Positions 26,267-34,695 are shown, counted from the stretch's first letter. The stretch: 64,000 nucleotides of DNA from Vibrio splendidus (GCF_001557875.1 NZ_LNRF01000001.1:992001-1056000), one strand, 5' to 3'. The notes: generated from the letters alone by a model not told the origin. Numbers and translations are program-made.

Positions 26267-27160
26267 ACTATTCCTTGAGCTCAAATGCTCTGCAAGAAAA
26301 TCGATAAACACTCGGATTCTTTGGGGCAAATAGTCGCTCGCATGATACACCGCGTACATTGGTAACTGGTCATTACTCCAATCTTCCAACAACCGTATTA
26401 ATTCCCCTTTCTCTACAAACTCTTTACCCATCCAATTCGGCAAAGCGACAATACCTAAACCTTGATGAGCCATTTTAAGCAGCATCTCTGGGCTGTCTGA
26501 AGTGAATATTTGATTTACTTTAATACTGCTGGCTTTGTGGCTCTGGTCGGTAAAACGCCATTCATTCGCAGGCGTCATCAGTGAGTAGGTTAAGCATTGG
26601 TGTTTGCTCAGTTCTTGTGGCTGTTGCGGTGCTCCGTGTTTCTCTAGGTATTCAGGTGATGCGAAGTAGTGAACTTTGTTATTAAACAACAAGCGTGCTT
26701 TTAGCCCTGAGTCTTTAAGCTGTGATGCGCGGATGGCGACATCAATATTGTGTTCATTGAGATTAACGATGTGGCCGTCAACGCTGAGATTAATCCGTAT
26801 CCCCGGATGTTGTTCAATGAATGCTTGAAGCGGTTCACTGAGTAACATGGTTGAAAAGGCACTTGGAGCAGATATTTTCAATTCACCTTCTACGGACTCG
26901 GTTTCTCGCTTGAGCTGACTTTCTATTGCGGACATTTCTTCTAGGAAGCGGACACAATAAGTCAGGTAGTCTTTGCCAGCATGGGTTAGGGATATTTTGC
27001 GACTGTTTCGCTGAAACAACGTCATTCCCAAATCACTTTCTAACCACGCAATCTTTTTACTGATGGCACTTTGTGTCATGTCGAGTTTATTGGCAGTAGC
27101 AGTAAAACTGTTCAGCTGCGCAGTTTCCACGAAGATACGAATACACTCAATTTTATCCAT
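26264..27160 (-). CDS. LysR family transcriptional regulator
   Basis: 298 residues. Helix-turn-helix FVETAQLNSFTATANKLDMTQSAISKKIAWLE, then the effector domain; the C-terminal part (PQRIRVFIDFLAEHL) is typical of the DhcR/YhjC-like group. Divergent from the DoxX-type gene, with an ATTCC-N5-GGAAT palindrome between them. It probably controls that gene and itself. Confidence 0.9.
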   Translation of the reverse strand: MDKIECIRIFVETAQLNSFTATANKLDMTQSAISKKIAWLESDLGMTLFQRNSRKISLTHAGKDYLTYCVRFLEEMSAIESQLKRETESVEGELKISAPSAFSTMLLSEPLQAFIEQHPGIRINLSVDGHIVNLNEHNIDVAIRASQLKDSGLKARLLFNNKVHYFASPEYLEKHGAPQQPQELSKHQCLTYSLMTPANEWRFTDQSHKASSIKVNQIFTSDSPEMLLKMAHQGLGIVALPNWMGKEFVEKGELIRLLEDWSNDQLPMYAVYHASDYLPQRIRVFIDFLAEHLSSRNS

Positions 27161-27195
27161 TCTACTTGCCTTATGTCTGCTATCTAAACCTAATC

Positions 27196-27210
27196 ATTCC
27201 AAATTGGAAT
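27196..27210. promoter_or_regulatory. probable LysR binding site
   Basis: ATTCC-AAATT-GGAAT, a symmetric element with T-N11-A spacing, 36 bp upstream of the LysR start codon and 92 bp upstream of the DoxX-type gene. It fits the LysR consensus in form and position. Confidence 0.6.
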
Positions 27211-27301
27211 CTTAACTATCATAAAGTTAGCATTTATCGTTCGATTTATGAATGATTAAATAATCCCATTGACGTTAATAACTCTTAAGAAAGGTGACAA
27301 T

Positions 27302-27658
27302 ATGATTACAGTGGTGAGTGTATTACTGGTGGTGTTCTTTTTATTGGCAAGCTCAATCAAGACACTTGCTTGGCAGCGTAAAGTGTTTGAAATCCAACTT
27401 GGCTTTTTTAAAAGCTATGGATTAAACCGAGTGATCATGTTTCTAGTTGGCATGGTTGAGTTTACTGGAGCTGTATTGTTGCTCTGTGCTTTGGTTGGTT
27501 TAGTACCTGAACATACGCGACTGATGGGAGGTTTGATATTAGCAAGTACTTCACTAGGGGCGATTTACTTTCATTTGAGATTCGATACGTGGAAGGATGG
27601 TATTCCCGCGATGGTGACACTGTTGGGTTCTGGCTTCTTGGTCATTGCATCGTACTAA
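27302..27658 (+). CDS. DoxX family membrane protein
   Basis: 118 residues from the ATG at 27302 with ribosome site AAAGGTGAC; the frame starts at 27269 without a signal. Four membrane helices; motifs KVFEIQLGFFKSYGLNRVIMFLVGMVEFTGAVLLL fit DoxX (G-x-x-E-x-x-x-x). Relatives act near quinone or thiol redox enzymes, but no activity is established. Controlled most likely by the divergent LysR protein. Confidence 0.8.
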   Translation: MITVVSVLLVVFFLLASSIKTLAWQRKVFEIQLGFFKSYGLNRVIMFLVGMVEFTGAVLLLCALVGLVPEHTRLMGGLILASTSLGAIYFHLRFDTWKDGIPAMVTLLGSGFLVIASY

Positions 27659-27703
27659 GTTTATTTGTCTGCAGCGATAGAGATGAGAGCTAAAGAAAAT
27701 AAG

Positions 27704-27724
27704 AGTAGGGCACGAAGCCCTACT
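27704..27724 (-). terminator. hairpin between DoxX and pseudouridine synthase genes
   Basis: 8-bp stem AGTAGGGC / GCCCTACT with loop ACGAA. On the minus strand it is followed by CTTATTTTC, so it probably serves the pseudouridine synthase gene. Confidence 0.5.
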
Positions 27725-27737
27725 AAACCGAAACCAT

Positions 27738-29414
27738 TTAGAACTCAGAAGGCACTTCGAACTCCATCCATTCACCTGTTGTCGGGTGAATCAACTTTAG
27801 GTAGCCAGCGTGCAGGTGTAACCGTTCGCGTTTGTATCCGTATAAGTCGTCACCACGAATAGGTACACCAAGCCCTAGTGGAGAAGCACAGTGCACTCGC
27901 AGCTGGTGGGTTCGCCCGGTTTTAGGGTACAAGTGAACTTTGGTTTTGCCATTATGAGTGCTCACCGCTTGCCAATGGGTCTCTGCATTTCGGCCGTGTT
28001 GATGGCAAACCAGTTGTCTTGGTCGGTCTGTTATGTCGCCGCGCAAAGGAAGGCTGATGTCACCAGATTCGCCATTTATTTCACCATCAAGTAGTGCGGT
28101 GTAACGCTTTTCGACCGTTCTATCGATGAACTGCTTTTGGATGTGCTTGTTTGACTCCGCCGTCAGCGCCAAGATCAATAAGCCTGACGTCGACATGTCC
28201 AATCTATGGATAATCAAAGGCCCTGTCGCATTCGGGTAAAGCGCTTTAATGCGTGTATAAACCGAGTCTTCGATAAACTTGCCGGGAACTGAGAGAAACT
28301 CCTCAGGTTTATTGACGACGACGATCTCATCGTCTTCATAAACAATATTAAAAGACTTACCTACAGCAGGGTTCACGATAAGTGGGTTATCTTCTAATTC
28401 AATACCACTCAGCTGAAGCTCGAGGATCTCAAAGCTTTTACTCTGGCAAACAGGGTAGAGGTTTGCGTGTTGTCGAATGATATCTGTAGGCGGTAATCCC
28501 CACCAAAACTCAGATAATGCTAACGGCTTAAACCCGTGTTCAAACGCAAAGTTAAGCAACTTAGGTAGGCAGCAGTCACCAGAGCCTTCAAGTGCGTCTT
28601 TGCCATCGAGCAACTCGAGTAAATTCTTAGATTGCTTGGCTTGATTGATAAAGCGATAGTGAGAGAGACGTTGCGTTTCCAACTGTTCTGAAATTGCTTG
28701 GTGATCTTGCTTACGGTTTTTCAGTTCACTTTCAATCAAATCAACTTGTGATTGTCGCTCTGCGATCTTCTGTTTCCACTCAATACGGAGTGCTTTTAGG
28801 TCACGTTTCTCTTGGCTACTTTGATTGCCCAGTTGTTTGAGCAAATTCGTCGCTGACTCTTGATTCCCTAATGCTTTTTCTTGGTTTGCTTGCTCTCTGA
28901 GTTCGTTACGCTGAGCTTTGTTCGCGGCCATTGCTAACTGAAAGGTATCGATAGCTTGAGCTGATTTGATTTTTAACTCTTCAAGCTCAGCCAATAATGC
29001 ATCTAGGTTGTGCGACTGTTGTAGCTTCTTTATGTCATTCGCTAGTTGCATTTGGCGAGCAAGGTTCGCACTATTTTGAGATTGAAACTGTTTTGAATCG
29101 AAGGCTGGTGGAACAAAGTGAATGTTGTTTAACTGAGAGACCAAAGCCGGATCTAACTGCAAGCCTGAAAATGCAGAAAGGTAGCCTAATTCTTGTGTAG
29201 TTGGGTTCTGAACAAGAAGCACTGCGTAGAGATTACCTTGCGAGGTTTCATTAATACCATATTCGACAAGTGACTGCTGAAGTTGCAGCATAGCTAATTC
29301 ACACACAGGGTGCGGCGTATAGTAATACGGGAACGTAAAGCGAGTCGGTAGCGCTAAATCTACATTCGTGTTTGCTAGGTGCAGAGGTGTGTATTGAGCG
29401 AGGTTTGCTGGCAT
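27738..29414 (-). CDS. RluA family RNA pseudouridine synthase with long N-terminal extension
   Basis: 558 residues from the ATG at 29414 (a TTG at 29423 is possible). The C-terminal third is the catalytic domain: IVYEDDEIVVVNKPEEFLSVPG, then HRLDMSTSGLLIL with catalytic Asp406, and KTGRTHQLRVH. The first ~340 residues are not a normal S4 domain: a globular part, then a highly charged coiled coil (about 110-270, rich in Q/E/K/L), then another folded region (GKDALEGSGDCCLPKLLNFAF). RluA-type enzymes are normally about 220-330 residues. The RNA target is unknown. Confidence 0.9.
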   Translation of the reverse strand: MPANLAQYTPLHLANTNVDLALPTRFTFPYYYTPHPVCELAMLQLQQSLVEYGINETSQGNLYAVLLVQNPTTQELGYLSAFSGLQLDPALVSQLNNIHFVPPAFDSKQFQSQNSANLARQMQLANDIKKLQQSHNLDALLAELEELKIKSAQAIDTFQLAMAANKAQRNELREQANQEKALGNQESATNLLKQLGNQSSQEKRDLKALRIEWKQKIAERQSQVDLIESELKNRKQDHQAISEQLETQRLSHYRFINQAKQSKNLLELLDGKDALEGSGDCCLPKLLNFAFEHGFKPLALSEFWWGLPPTDIIRQHANLYPVCQSKSFEILELQLSGIELEDNPLIVNPAVGKSFNIVYEDDEIVVVNKPEEFLSVPGKFIEDSVYTRIKALYPNATGPLIIHRLDMSTSGLLILALTAESNKHIQKQFIDRTVEKRYTALLDGEINGESGDISLPLRGDITDRPRQLVCHQHGRNAETHWQAVSTHNGKTKVHLYPKTGRTHQLRVHCASPLGLGVPIRGDDLYGYKRERLHLHAGYLKLIHPTTGEWMEFEVPSEF

Positions 29415-29563
29415 TAAGATCAAACTCTATGGCTGTTCAGTTAGAGTTCGGTATTGTTGTCGAAATGAAGACAAATGAGAAGCCACAGCAGAAGATAAAT
29501 CGGCTTTGGCTTCATTTAGTTTCTTGTATTACCCTAGAAAGCACGCGTTTGAGTGAAACTCGA

Positions 29564-30184
29564 TCAGTTCGAGTGTTCTAGCTCTACTTGCTCTGCTTTT
29601 TGGTAAGCAGGGTGGCTCGTTAAAAGCTCACCGTATTTAGCAATGTTCGGGTAAAGCGCAGTTGCACCAAAGTTACCAACGATTTCTACGATGAACGACA
29701 TCATAAAGTCTGCACCTGTTAGTGTGTCTGCAACCAAGTAGGTTTTACCTTCAAGTGCACTATTCACGTAAGTTAAGATCTTTTGGTTTTCATCGTCTGC
29801 ATAACCGCCTAGGAAGTTAGTTTCACAGCCGTCTTTCATCACAAAGATCTTAAGCAACATTGGTAAAATACCTGAACTCTCAGCGAAGTGAAGCCATTGC
29901 GAATATTCCACGTAGTCTGTGGTGCCGCGTGTAGGTGCGAACTTACCCTGACCGTATTTGTCGATTAGGTATTCCGTGATCGCACCAGATTCAGTGATCA
30001 CGACGCCATCGTCTTCAATGACAGGAGATTTACCCAATGGGTGAATGGATTTAAGTTCTGGTGGCGCAAGAAAAGTGACACTGTCTCTTTGGTATGGTTT
30101 GATTTGGTAATCTACCCCAAGCTCTTCCAACAGCCAGATGATACGCTTTGAGCGTGATTTATTCAGGTGATGCAATGTAATCAT
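29564..30184 (-). CDS. glutathione S-transferase
   Basis: 206 residues. Thioredoxin-like N-terminal domain LHHLNKSRSKRIIWLLEELG, IHPLGKSPVIEDDGVVITESGAI (cis-Pro and the glutathione-gamma-glutamyl E-S motif), then a helical C-terminal domain. The catalytic position is Ser/Asn-like rather than Tyr. It conjugates glutathione to electrophiles or acts as peroxidase. It is 35 bp downstream of the CurA-like gene, in the same operon and under the same NemR-like operator. Confidence 0.9.
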   Translation of the reverse strand: MITLHHLNKSRSKRIIWLLEELGVDYQIKPYQRDSVTFLAPPELKSIHPLGKSPVIEDDGVVITESGAITEYLIDKYGQGKFAPTRGTTDYVEYSQWLHFAESSGILPMLLKIFVMKDGCETNFLGGYADDENQKILTYVNSALEGKTYLVADTLTGADFMMSFIVEIVGNFGATALYPNIAKYGELLTSHPAYQKAEQVELEHSN

Positions 30185-30219
30185 GATTCTACCTAGTTAA
30201 CGGGTTCAATTTATTGAAT

Positions 30220-31251
30220 TTATTTAGCTTCGTTCGTTTTGATAACGAGCTTACCGAAGTTCTGACCTTCTAATAGGCCCATGAATGCTTGCGGCGCATT
30301 CTCTAAACCTTCAACCAGGTGCTCACGATAGTGCATCTTGCCTTGAGATAGCCATTCTGTCATTTGAACAGCAAACTCGTTGTAGCGGTGTGCATAGTCA
30401 TCAAAGATGATGAAACCTTGCATCTTAATTCGTTTAACCAGCAGCATACCCATCAGGCTAGACATACGATCTGGGCCTTCAGGCAGTGAAGTCGCATTGT
30501 ATTGAGAGATAAGACCACACACAGGAATACGAGCACCTGTGTTAAGCAGAGGCATTACTGCATCGAATACCTTGCCACCAACGTTTTCAAAGTAAACGTC
30601 GATGCCGTTGTCACACGCTTTAGCCAACTGCTCCGCGAAGTCGTCAGCTTTGTGGTCGATACATTCATCAAAGCCAAGTACATCTTTCGCGTATTGGCAC
30701 TTCTCTTGACCGCCTGCAACGCCGATAACACGACAGCCTTTTAGTTTGCCGATTTGTCCAACGGTTGCGCCTACAGCACCTGTTGCTGCCGCAACGACTA
30801 GCGTGTCGCCTTCTTTAGGTTGGCCGATATCAAGCAAGCCCATGTAAGCGGTAAAACCAGGCATACCCATGATGCCAAGCGCGTAAGAAGGGTGCGTTGG
30901 TTCTTTGCCGAGTTTGATTAGGCCTTCACCGTTAGACACACCAAGATCTTGCCAACCTGTGTAAGCCAAAACCCATTCGCCAATTTCGTAATCAGCGTGG
31001 TTTGATTCTTCAACCTGACATACGGTTGCGCCAACCATCACTTCATCAATCGCAACGGGGTCTGCGTAAGATTTAGCATCGCTCATACGACCACGCATGT
31101 ATGGGTCTAGTGAAAGGTAAACTGAGCGAAGTAACATCTCGCCGTCTTTGATACTTGGCGCAGCTACTGTCTCTAAACGGAAGTTGTCTTGAGTCGGTGC
31201 GCCAACTGGGCGAGATGCCAATACGATGCGGCGATTGTCTTGTTGAGTCAT
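30220..31251 (-). CDS. curA: NADPH-dependent zinc-free MDR reductase (CurA/YncB type)
   Basis: 343 residues. Medium-chain reductase without zinc ligands; nucleotide loop VVAAATGAVGATVGQIGKLKGCRVIGVAGG, start NRRIVLASRPVGAPTQDNFRLE, and LSLDPYMRGRMSD, all characteristic of the leukotriene B4 12-hydroxydehydrogenase/CurA group. These enzymes reduce activated C=C bonds of alpha,beta-unsaturated carbonyls. First gene of an operon with the glutathione S-transferase. A NemR-like box lies 37 bp upstream. Confidence 0.9.
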   Translation of the reverse strand: MTQQDNRRIVLASRPVGAPTQDNFRLETVAAPSIKDGEMLLRSVYLSLDPYMRGRMSDAKSYADPVAIDEVMVGATVCQVEESNHADYEIGEWVLAYTGWQDLGVSNGEGLIKLGKEPTHPSYALGIMGMPGFTAYMGLLDIGQPKEGDTLVVAAATGAVGATVGQIGKLKGCRVIGVAGGQEKCQYAKDVLGFDECIDHKADDFAEQLAKACDNGIDVYFENVGGKVFDAVMPLLNTGARIPVCGLISQYNATSLPEGPDRMSSLMGMLLVKRIKMQGFIIFDDYAHRYNEFAVQMTEWLSQGKMHYREHLVEGLENAPQAFMGLLEGQNFGKLVIKTNEAK

Positions 31252-31287
31252 TGGATATCCTTAATTTATGTTTTATATATTTAGAAT

Positions 31288-31315
31288 TAGACCAGTCGTC
31301 TAGTCTTGTTGTCTA
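31288..31315. promoter_or_regulatory. NemR-like operator upstream of curA-gst
   Basis: TAGACCAGTCGTCTAGT at 31288-31304: arms TAGAC/GTCTA five bases apart, resembling the NemR operator of E. coli. A second, imperfect copy (TAGTC-N5-GTCTA) follows at 31301-31315. It lies directly in the curA promoter region. Confidence 0.75.
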
Positions 31316-31353
31316 AAAATCCCGCCGTCATCAAATTGATAAGAGGGCGGGTG
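31311..31353 (-). terminator. terminator of the nemR-like gene
   Basis: CCCGCC / GGCGGG stem (31321-31326, 31346-31351) with a partly structured loop, followed on the minus strand by ATTTTT. It lies 40 bp past the nemR-like stop and overlaps the end of the curA operator. Confidence 0.65.
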
Positions 31354-31391
31354 ATTTCTTTTAAGTTAAAGCCAATCAAACGCGCTGCGCG

Positions 31392-31985
31392 TTATTGGCT
31401 TTCACCTTTTAAAATTCGTTCAGTAAGGCTCAAAGCCGACTGTAAGCTATGGGAGCTCTGGCTCAGTTTGCTTAATAAGCTTGCACCTAACCACATAGAG
31501 TATAGGTTCTGAGCTGCTTCTTGGCTGTCTTCAACCTTTATAGAGCCATCTGCAATACCGCCGACAATGCACTGTTCGATGGTATTCGTCACTTTCTCAG
31601 CACCTTTTAATAGCGCTTGGCGCATAGGATCAGAGAGATCAGAAACTTCCGCGCTGAGTTTAACGACCAAGCATTTATGAGCATTACAGGTACCGTTTTC
31701 GGTCTTCGCCCATAGCGAGAAATAGCTCAAGATTCGCTGATAATGATTGCCTTCACCGTGTACTAAAATTGCTTCAATCTTAGTGATGTAGTTTTCAAAA
31801 TAGTGTTGAATCAACGCCTCGCCAAATTGCTCTTTAGATTTAAAGTAGTGGTAAAACGATCCTTTCGGCACGTCCGCTTCTTTAAGCAATTGCGATAGTC
31901 CAACGCCGTTAAAGCCATTGTTTACTATTAGTTGATAGCCAACATCTAAAACATGTAGGCGTGTGTCATTCGTTTTTTCGTTCAT
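31392..31985 (-). CDS. nemR: TetR family repressor, NemR type
   Basis: 197 residues, aligned along its length with E. coli NemR: VNNGFNGVGLSQLLKEADVPKGSFYHYFKSKEQFGEAL in the DNA-binding domain and CLVVKLSAEVSDLSDPM in the sensor. The redox cysteine (E. coli Cys106) is Cys105 and its lysine partner (Lys175) is Lys173, so reversible Cys-Lys bonding by reactive chlorine or electrophiles is likely kept. The operator occurs in front of this gene and in front of curA-gst; autoregulation plus control of the operon is expected. The gene does not adjoin nemA/gloA as in E. coli. Confidence 0.87.
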   Translation of the reverse strand: MNEKTNDTRLHVLDVGYQLIVNNGFNGVGLSQLLKEADVPKGSFYHYFKSKEQFGEALIQHYFENYITKIEAILVHGEGNHYQRILSYFSLWAKTENGTCNAHKCLVVKLSAEVSDLSDPMRQALLKGAEKVTNTIEQCIVGGIADGSIKVEDSQEAAQNLYSMWLGASLLSKLSQSSHSLQSALSLTERILKGESQ

Positions 31986-32006
31986 GGTCGGTACTATAAG
32001 TTAAAT

Positions 32007-32023
32007 TAGACCAGTCGTCTAGT
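32007..32023. promoter_or_regulatory. NemR-like operator upstream of nemR
   Basis: Same 17-bp sequence TAGACCAGTCGTCTAGT as in front of curA (the identity extends to 20 bp), 21 bp upstream of the nemR-like start codon. Confidence 0.8.
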
Positions 32024-32090
32024 GGTCGGTTTTCAAGGGTATATTCGGCCGTAGCTAAAGTAGCTAAAGTGGCTTCAAATGTTCAAATAT

Positions 32091-32125
32091 AAAAAAGCCC
32101 CAACATAGCGCGTATGTTGGGGCTT
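32091..32125 (-). terminator. terminator of the FKBP gene
   Basis: 13-bp perfect stem AAGCCCCAACATA / TATGTTGGGGCTT with a 5-nt loop (32108-32112), preceded on the plus strand by an A-run that gives a T-run on the minus strand. Confidence 0.88.
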
Positions 32126-32142
32126 AAATCGGTCGCCTTCGA

Positions 32143-32616
32143 TTATTTGATAGAGATGAGCTCTACATCAAAAATCAGAGTCGATGATGGTGGGATAGGG
32201 CCTGAACCGCCTTTACCGTAAGCTAGAGTGCTTGGAATGAATAGACGAACTTTTTGGCCTTCAACCATGTAAGTCAAACCTTCTTGCCAGCCTTTGATTA
32301 CTTGCTTAAGAGCGAATGAGATTGGCTCGCCACGCTCAACAGAGCTGTCGAAAACAGTGCCATCGATCAGCGTACCGTGGTAGTGAACCGTTACTTTGCT
32401 GTTCTTAGTTGGGTGCTCTGTGCCTGTACCTTCCTCAAGAACAAGGTATTGAAGGCCGCTTTCAGTCGTAATCACGCCTTCTTTAGTGCCGTTCTCGAGT
32501 AAGAACTGCTGGCCTTGCTCGAAGTTTTCTCCGCCAGACTTATGATTCGTCCAAGTACGGTAAATCATGAAACCCGCCAAAAGAAAGACAATGACCGGGA
32601 TGACAAATTTAGACAT
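32143..32616 (-). CDS. membrane-anchored FKBP-type peptidyl-prolyl isomerase
   Basis: 157 residues. One N-terminal membrane helix (FVIPVIVFLLAGFMIYRTW), linker, then an FKBP domain: VTVHYHGTLIDGTVFDSS, FALKQVIKGWQEGL, and LAYGKGGSGPIPPSSTLIFDVELI. It catalyses cis-trans isomerisation of X-Pro bonds and may act as a chaperone; the anchor probably places the domain in the periplasm. Confidence 0.92.
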   Translation of the reverse strand: MSKFVIPVIVFLLAGFMIYRTWTNHKSGGENFEQGQQFLLENGTKEGVITTESGLQYLVLEEGTGTEHPTKNSKVTVHYHGTLIDGTVFDSSVERGEPISFALKQVIKGWQEGLTYMVEGQKVRLFIPSTLAYGKGGSGPIPPSSTLIFDVELISIK

Positions 32617-32691
32617 AGTAAAACCTATTTATATTGAGTGCTGAATTTCGTAGTTAATGCAGAATGTGTTAATCCGCCGGCAAAGCCGCGA

Positions 32692-33318
32692 TTATGGTTG
32701 AGTCAAAAGGTAGTTGATCGTTTTTGCGATACCAGCAACGTCTTGGTGACCAGCTGTTAGTACTTGGTATTTACCGTTGATGATAAAGGTTGGTACTGAG
32801 TTGATCTGACCTTTTACTGAGATCTCTTCTGCTTTTTTAACGTAGTCGAAAAGAGCAACTTGCTGTTCTTTGTTCAACTGGTATGGGCTAACCAAACCAC
32901 GAGAAGTAAACGCTGTCTCTAGTGCTTGTTGACGTTGCTCTGGTGTTGCATCTGCACCCATTTGAACTGCACCAAATAAGTCGTCCATGAACGCGTGGTC
33001 AGGTGTAGCATCAAGCTGCATCACTGCTGTGTAGTAGATCATTGCGCTGATTTGAGCGCTTTCGTTGAACGTCACGTGCATCTTGCCAATAGTTTGGTCT
33101 GTTAGAGACTCAATCTCTGGAATTGCACTTTCCATTTGACGGCAGTGACCACAGTTAAGAGAGAAGATTTCAGTGATCGGGGACAAGTTAAATTCTGTTA
33201 GAGCAGTTGGAAGCGCTTCGTATTGAACGCCTTTTTGCGGCTCGTCTGTTTCGCTACAACCCGCGATAATAAGTACGGCAGCGAGTGCTGTGATGAATTT
33301 AGTAAAAGGTTTAAACAT
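32692..33318 (-). CDS. DsbA-like thiol:disulfide oxidoreductase lipoprotein
   Basis: 208 residues. Lipoprotein signal with lipobox IAGC (Cys21). Thioredoxin fold with CGHC active site (Cys56-Cys59) in FSLNCGHCRQME and cis-Pro VPTFIING; a helical insertion between them as in DsbA. Unlike soluble DsbA it is lipid-anchored. It probably introduces or shuffles disulfides in secreted proteins. Confidence 0.88.
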   Translation of the reverse strand: MFKPFTKFITALAAVLIIAGCSETDEPQKGVQYEALPTALTEFNLSPITEIFSLNCGHCRQMESAIPEIESLTDQTIGKMHVTFNESAQISAMIYYTAVMQLDATPDHAFMDDLFGAVQMGADATPEQRQQALETAFTSRGLVSPYQLNKEQQVALFDYVKKAEEISVKGQINSVPTFIINGKYQVLTAGHQDVAGIAKTINYLLTQP

Positions 33319-33571
33319 AATGTTTGCTCTAGCGTTGAGAAGTCCTGAGATTCTAACTATTTAGTACGAATTGGAAAACAATTATAAGGTAAATAAATGC
33401 AAACAGTTGGAACTAGCGGATGAAGACAGGCTAGTTGACGGTTAACTGTGATCAACAGCACTTTTTTTGGATCTGTTTTCTTTTGATATAAAGTTTTCGT
33501 CTAAAGTTTTTCCCTCGGTGCCGATATAGACATTAGTGAATGGTTTATCTGCATGAGTGGTTGGTGAAGTA

Positions 33572-34225
33572 ATGAGATATTTAGCGATAATGTTAAGCAT
33601 AGCTTTGGCAGGGTGTGAAACGACATTACCAACGGGCATGTTGGGCGATGATATGCTAGAAACTGCACCGCAAACCGATTACGACTTGATGCATCCTGAA
33701 TGGGGTGTGGTTCAAACGACTCATGTAGCAAGTAATCGTGGATACTCGATTCAGAGCAGCACCCATCAACAAAGCACCATCACTACCAACTACGGACGTG
33801 GCGTATCGACTAACGATCCACTGGAAGTCTTTCTAAGACAAAACCGTATCGATTTTGAAGTGTTGCCGGGTAACCATGTGATGGTAAAGCTTGAGCAGCA
33901 AGTGAACTTTAAAACAGGTTCAGCATTCCCTGAACCAGCTTATAACCAATGGCTAGATACGTTAGGCAGCTACCTTGCTCAGCGCCAAGATATTGATGTG
34001 GTGATTGAAGGTCACACCGATAATACGGGCACAGATCGTATCAACGATCCGCTATCAGAGCAGCGTGCAAAAGAAGTGAAGGCTCGATTAGAGAGCAACT
34101 ACGTATCAAGCCGCTCCATTTATACACGAGGCTTTGGCGAGTATGTACCAGCTTGTACAAACACCTCTGCGCAAGGCAAGGCGTGTAACCGCCGTGTGGA
34201 GCTGATGCTGATTGTCGCGAAGTAG
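33572..34225 (+). CDS. OmpA-family lipoprotein
   Basis: 217 residues from the ATG at 33572 (ribosome site GGTGAAG). Lipobox LAGC (Cys15). The C-terminal half (about 120-215) is the OmpA-like peptidoglycan-binding domain: VNFKTGSAFPE, VVIEGHTDNTGTD, LSEQRAKEVKARLE, TRGFGEYVPACTNTSAQGKACNRRVELML. The N-terminal half is low-complexity (Q/S/T-rich). It should tether the outer membrane to peptidoglycan. Own terminator after it. Confidence 0.9.
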   Translation: MRYLAIMLSIALAGCETTLPTGMLGDDMLETAPQTDYDLMHPEWGVVQTTHVASNRGYSIQSSTHQQSTITTNYGRGVSTNDPLEVFLRQNRIDFEVLPGNHVMVKLEQQVNFKTGSAFPEPAYNQWLDTLGSYLAQRQDIDVVIEGHTDNTGTDRINDPLSEQRAKEVKARLESNYVSSRSIYTRGFGEYVPACTNTSAQGKACNRRVELMLIVAK

Positions 34226-34280
34226 TCATTTGAGCTTTCACTCCTAATTTGAAAACGACTAGCGCTAGATAACAGACATA

Positions 34281-34310
34281 AAAAATCCCTCACATTCGAG
34301 GGATTTTTTG
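34281..34310 (+). terminator. terminator of the OmpA-family gene
   Basis: 11-bp perfect stem AAAAATCCCTC / GAGGGATTTTT (34281-34291, 34298-34308), 6-nt loop ACATTC, T-run. Symmetric, so it also serves the converging glutaredoxin-like gene. Confidence 0.9.
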
Positions 34311-34335
34311 TATCTGGCTTTTGTAGTTTTATTGC

Positions 34336-34695
34336 TTATGCAAACTGCTTTTCTAAGTAAGTCACGATATCTGAAGATTCGTACATCCACTCAGTTTTGC
34401 CGTCTTTTTCGATACGTAGACAAGGCACTTTCACACGACCGCCGCCAACTTCAAGTTCTGCACGGTGTTGCTCGTTGTTTTTTGCATCACGAAGTTCAAA
34501 TTGAACCGACTGACGTTTCATCGCGCGGCGCACTTTCACACAAAATGGGCATGCTTCGAATTGGTATAACGTGTGCGTTTTTGCTTGCTCATTCACTTTG
34601 CTTTGCTCTTCTTGAGAACGCTTCACACCACGTGGGCTGAAAACAAAGTTCAATAACAAGATGACACGACCTAAGAACCAACGGATAAACTTCAT
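34336..34695 (-). CDS. glutaredoxin-like protein (GST N-terminal domain only)
   Basis: 119 residues from the ATG at 34695 (AGAGAG upstream); the longer frame to 34773 has no signal. One hydrophobic N-terminal helix (FIRWFLGRVILLLNFVF) and a thioredoxin-fold domain with CPFC active site (YQFEACPFCVKVRRAMKRQ), KVPCLRIEKDG and a GSH-binding E-S-S-D-I motif. It resembles membrane-linked glutaredoxins/GST N-domains. It lies 89 bp downstream of norR on the same strand and may be co-transcribed; a link to NO or thiol stress is an inference. Confidence 0.85.
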   Translation of the reverse strand: MKFIRWFLGRVILLLNFVFSPRGVKRSQEEQSKVNEQAKTHTLYQFEACPFCVKVRRAMKRQSVQFELRDAKNNEQHRAELEVGGGRVKVPCLRIEKDGKTEWMYESSDIVTYLEKQFA

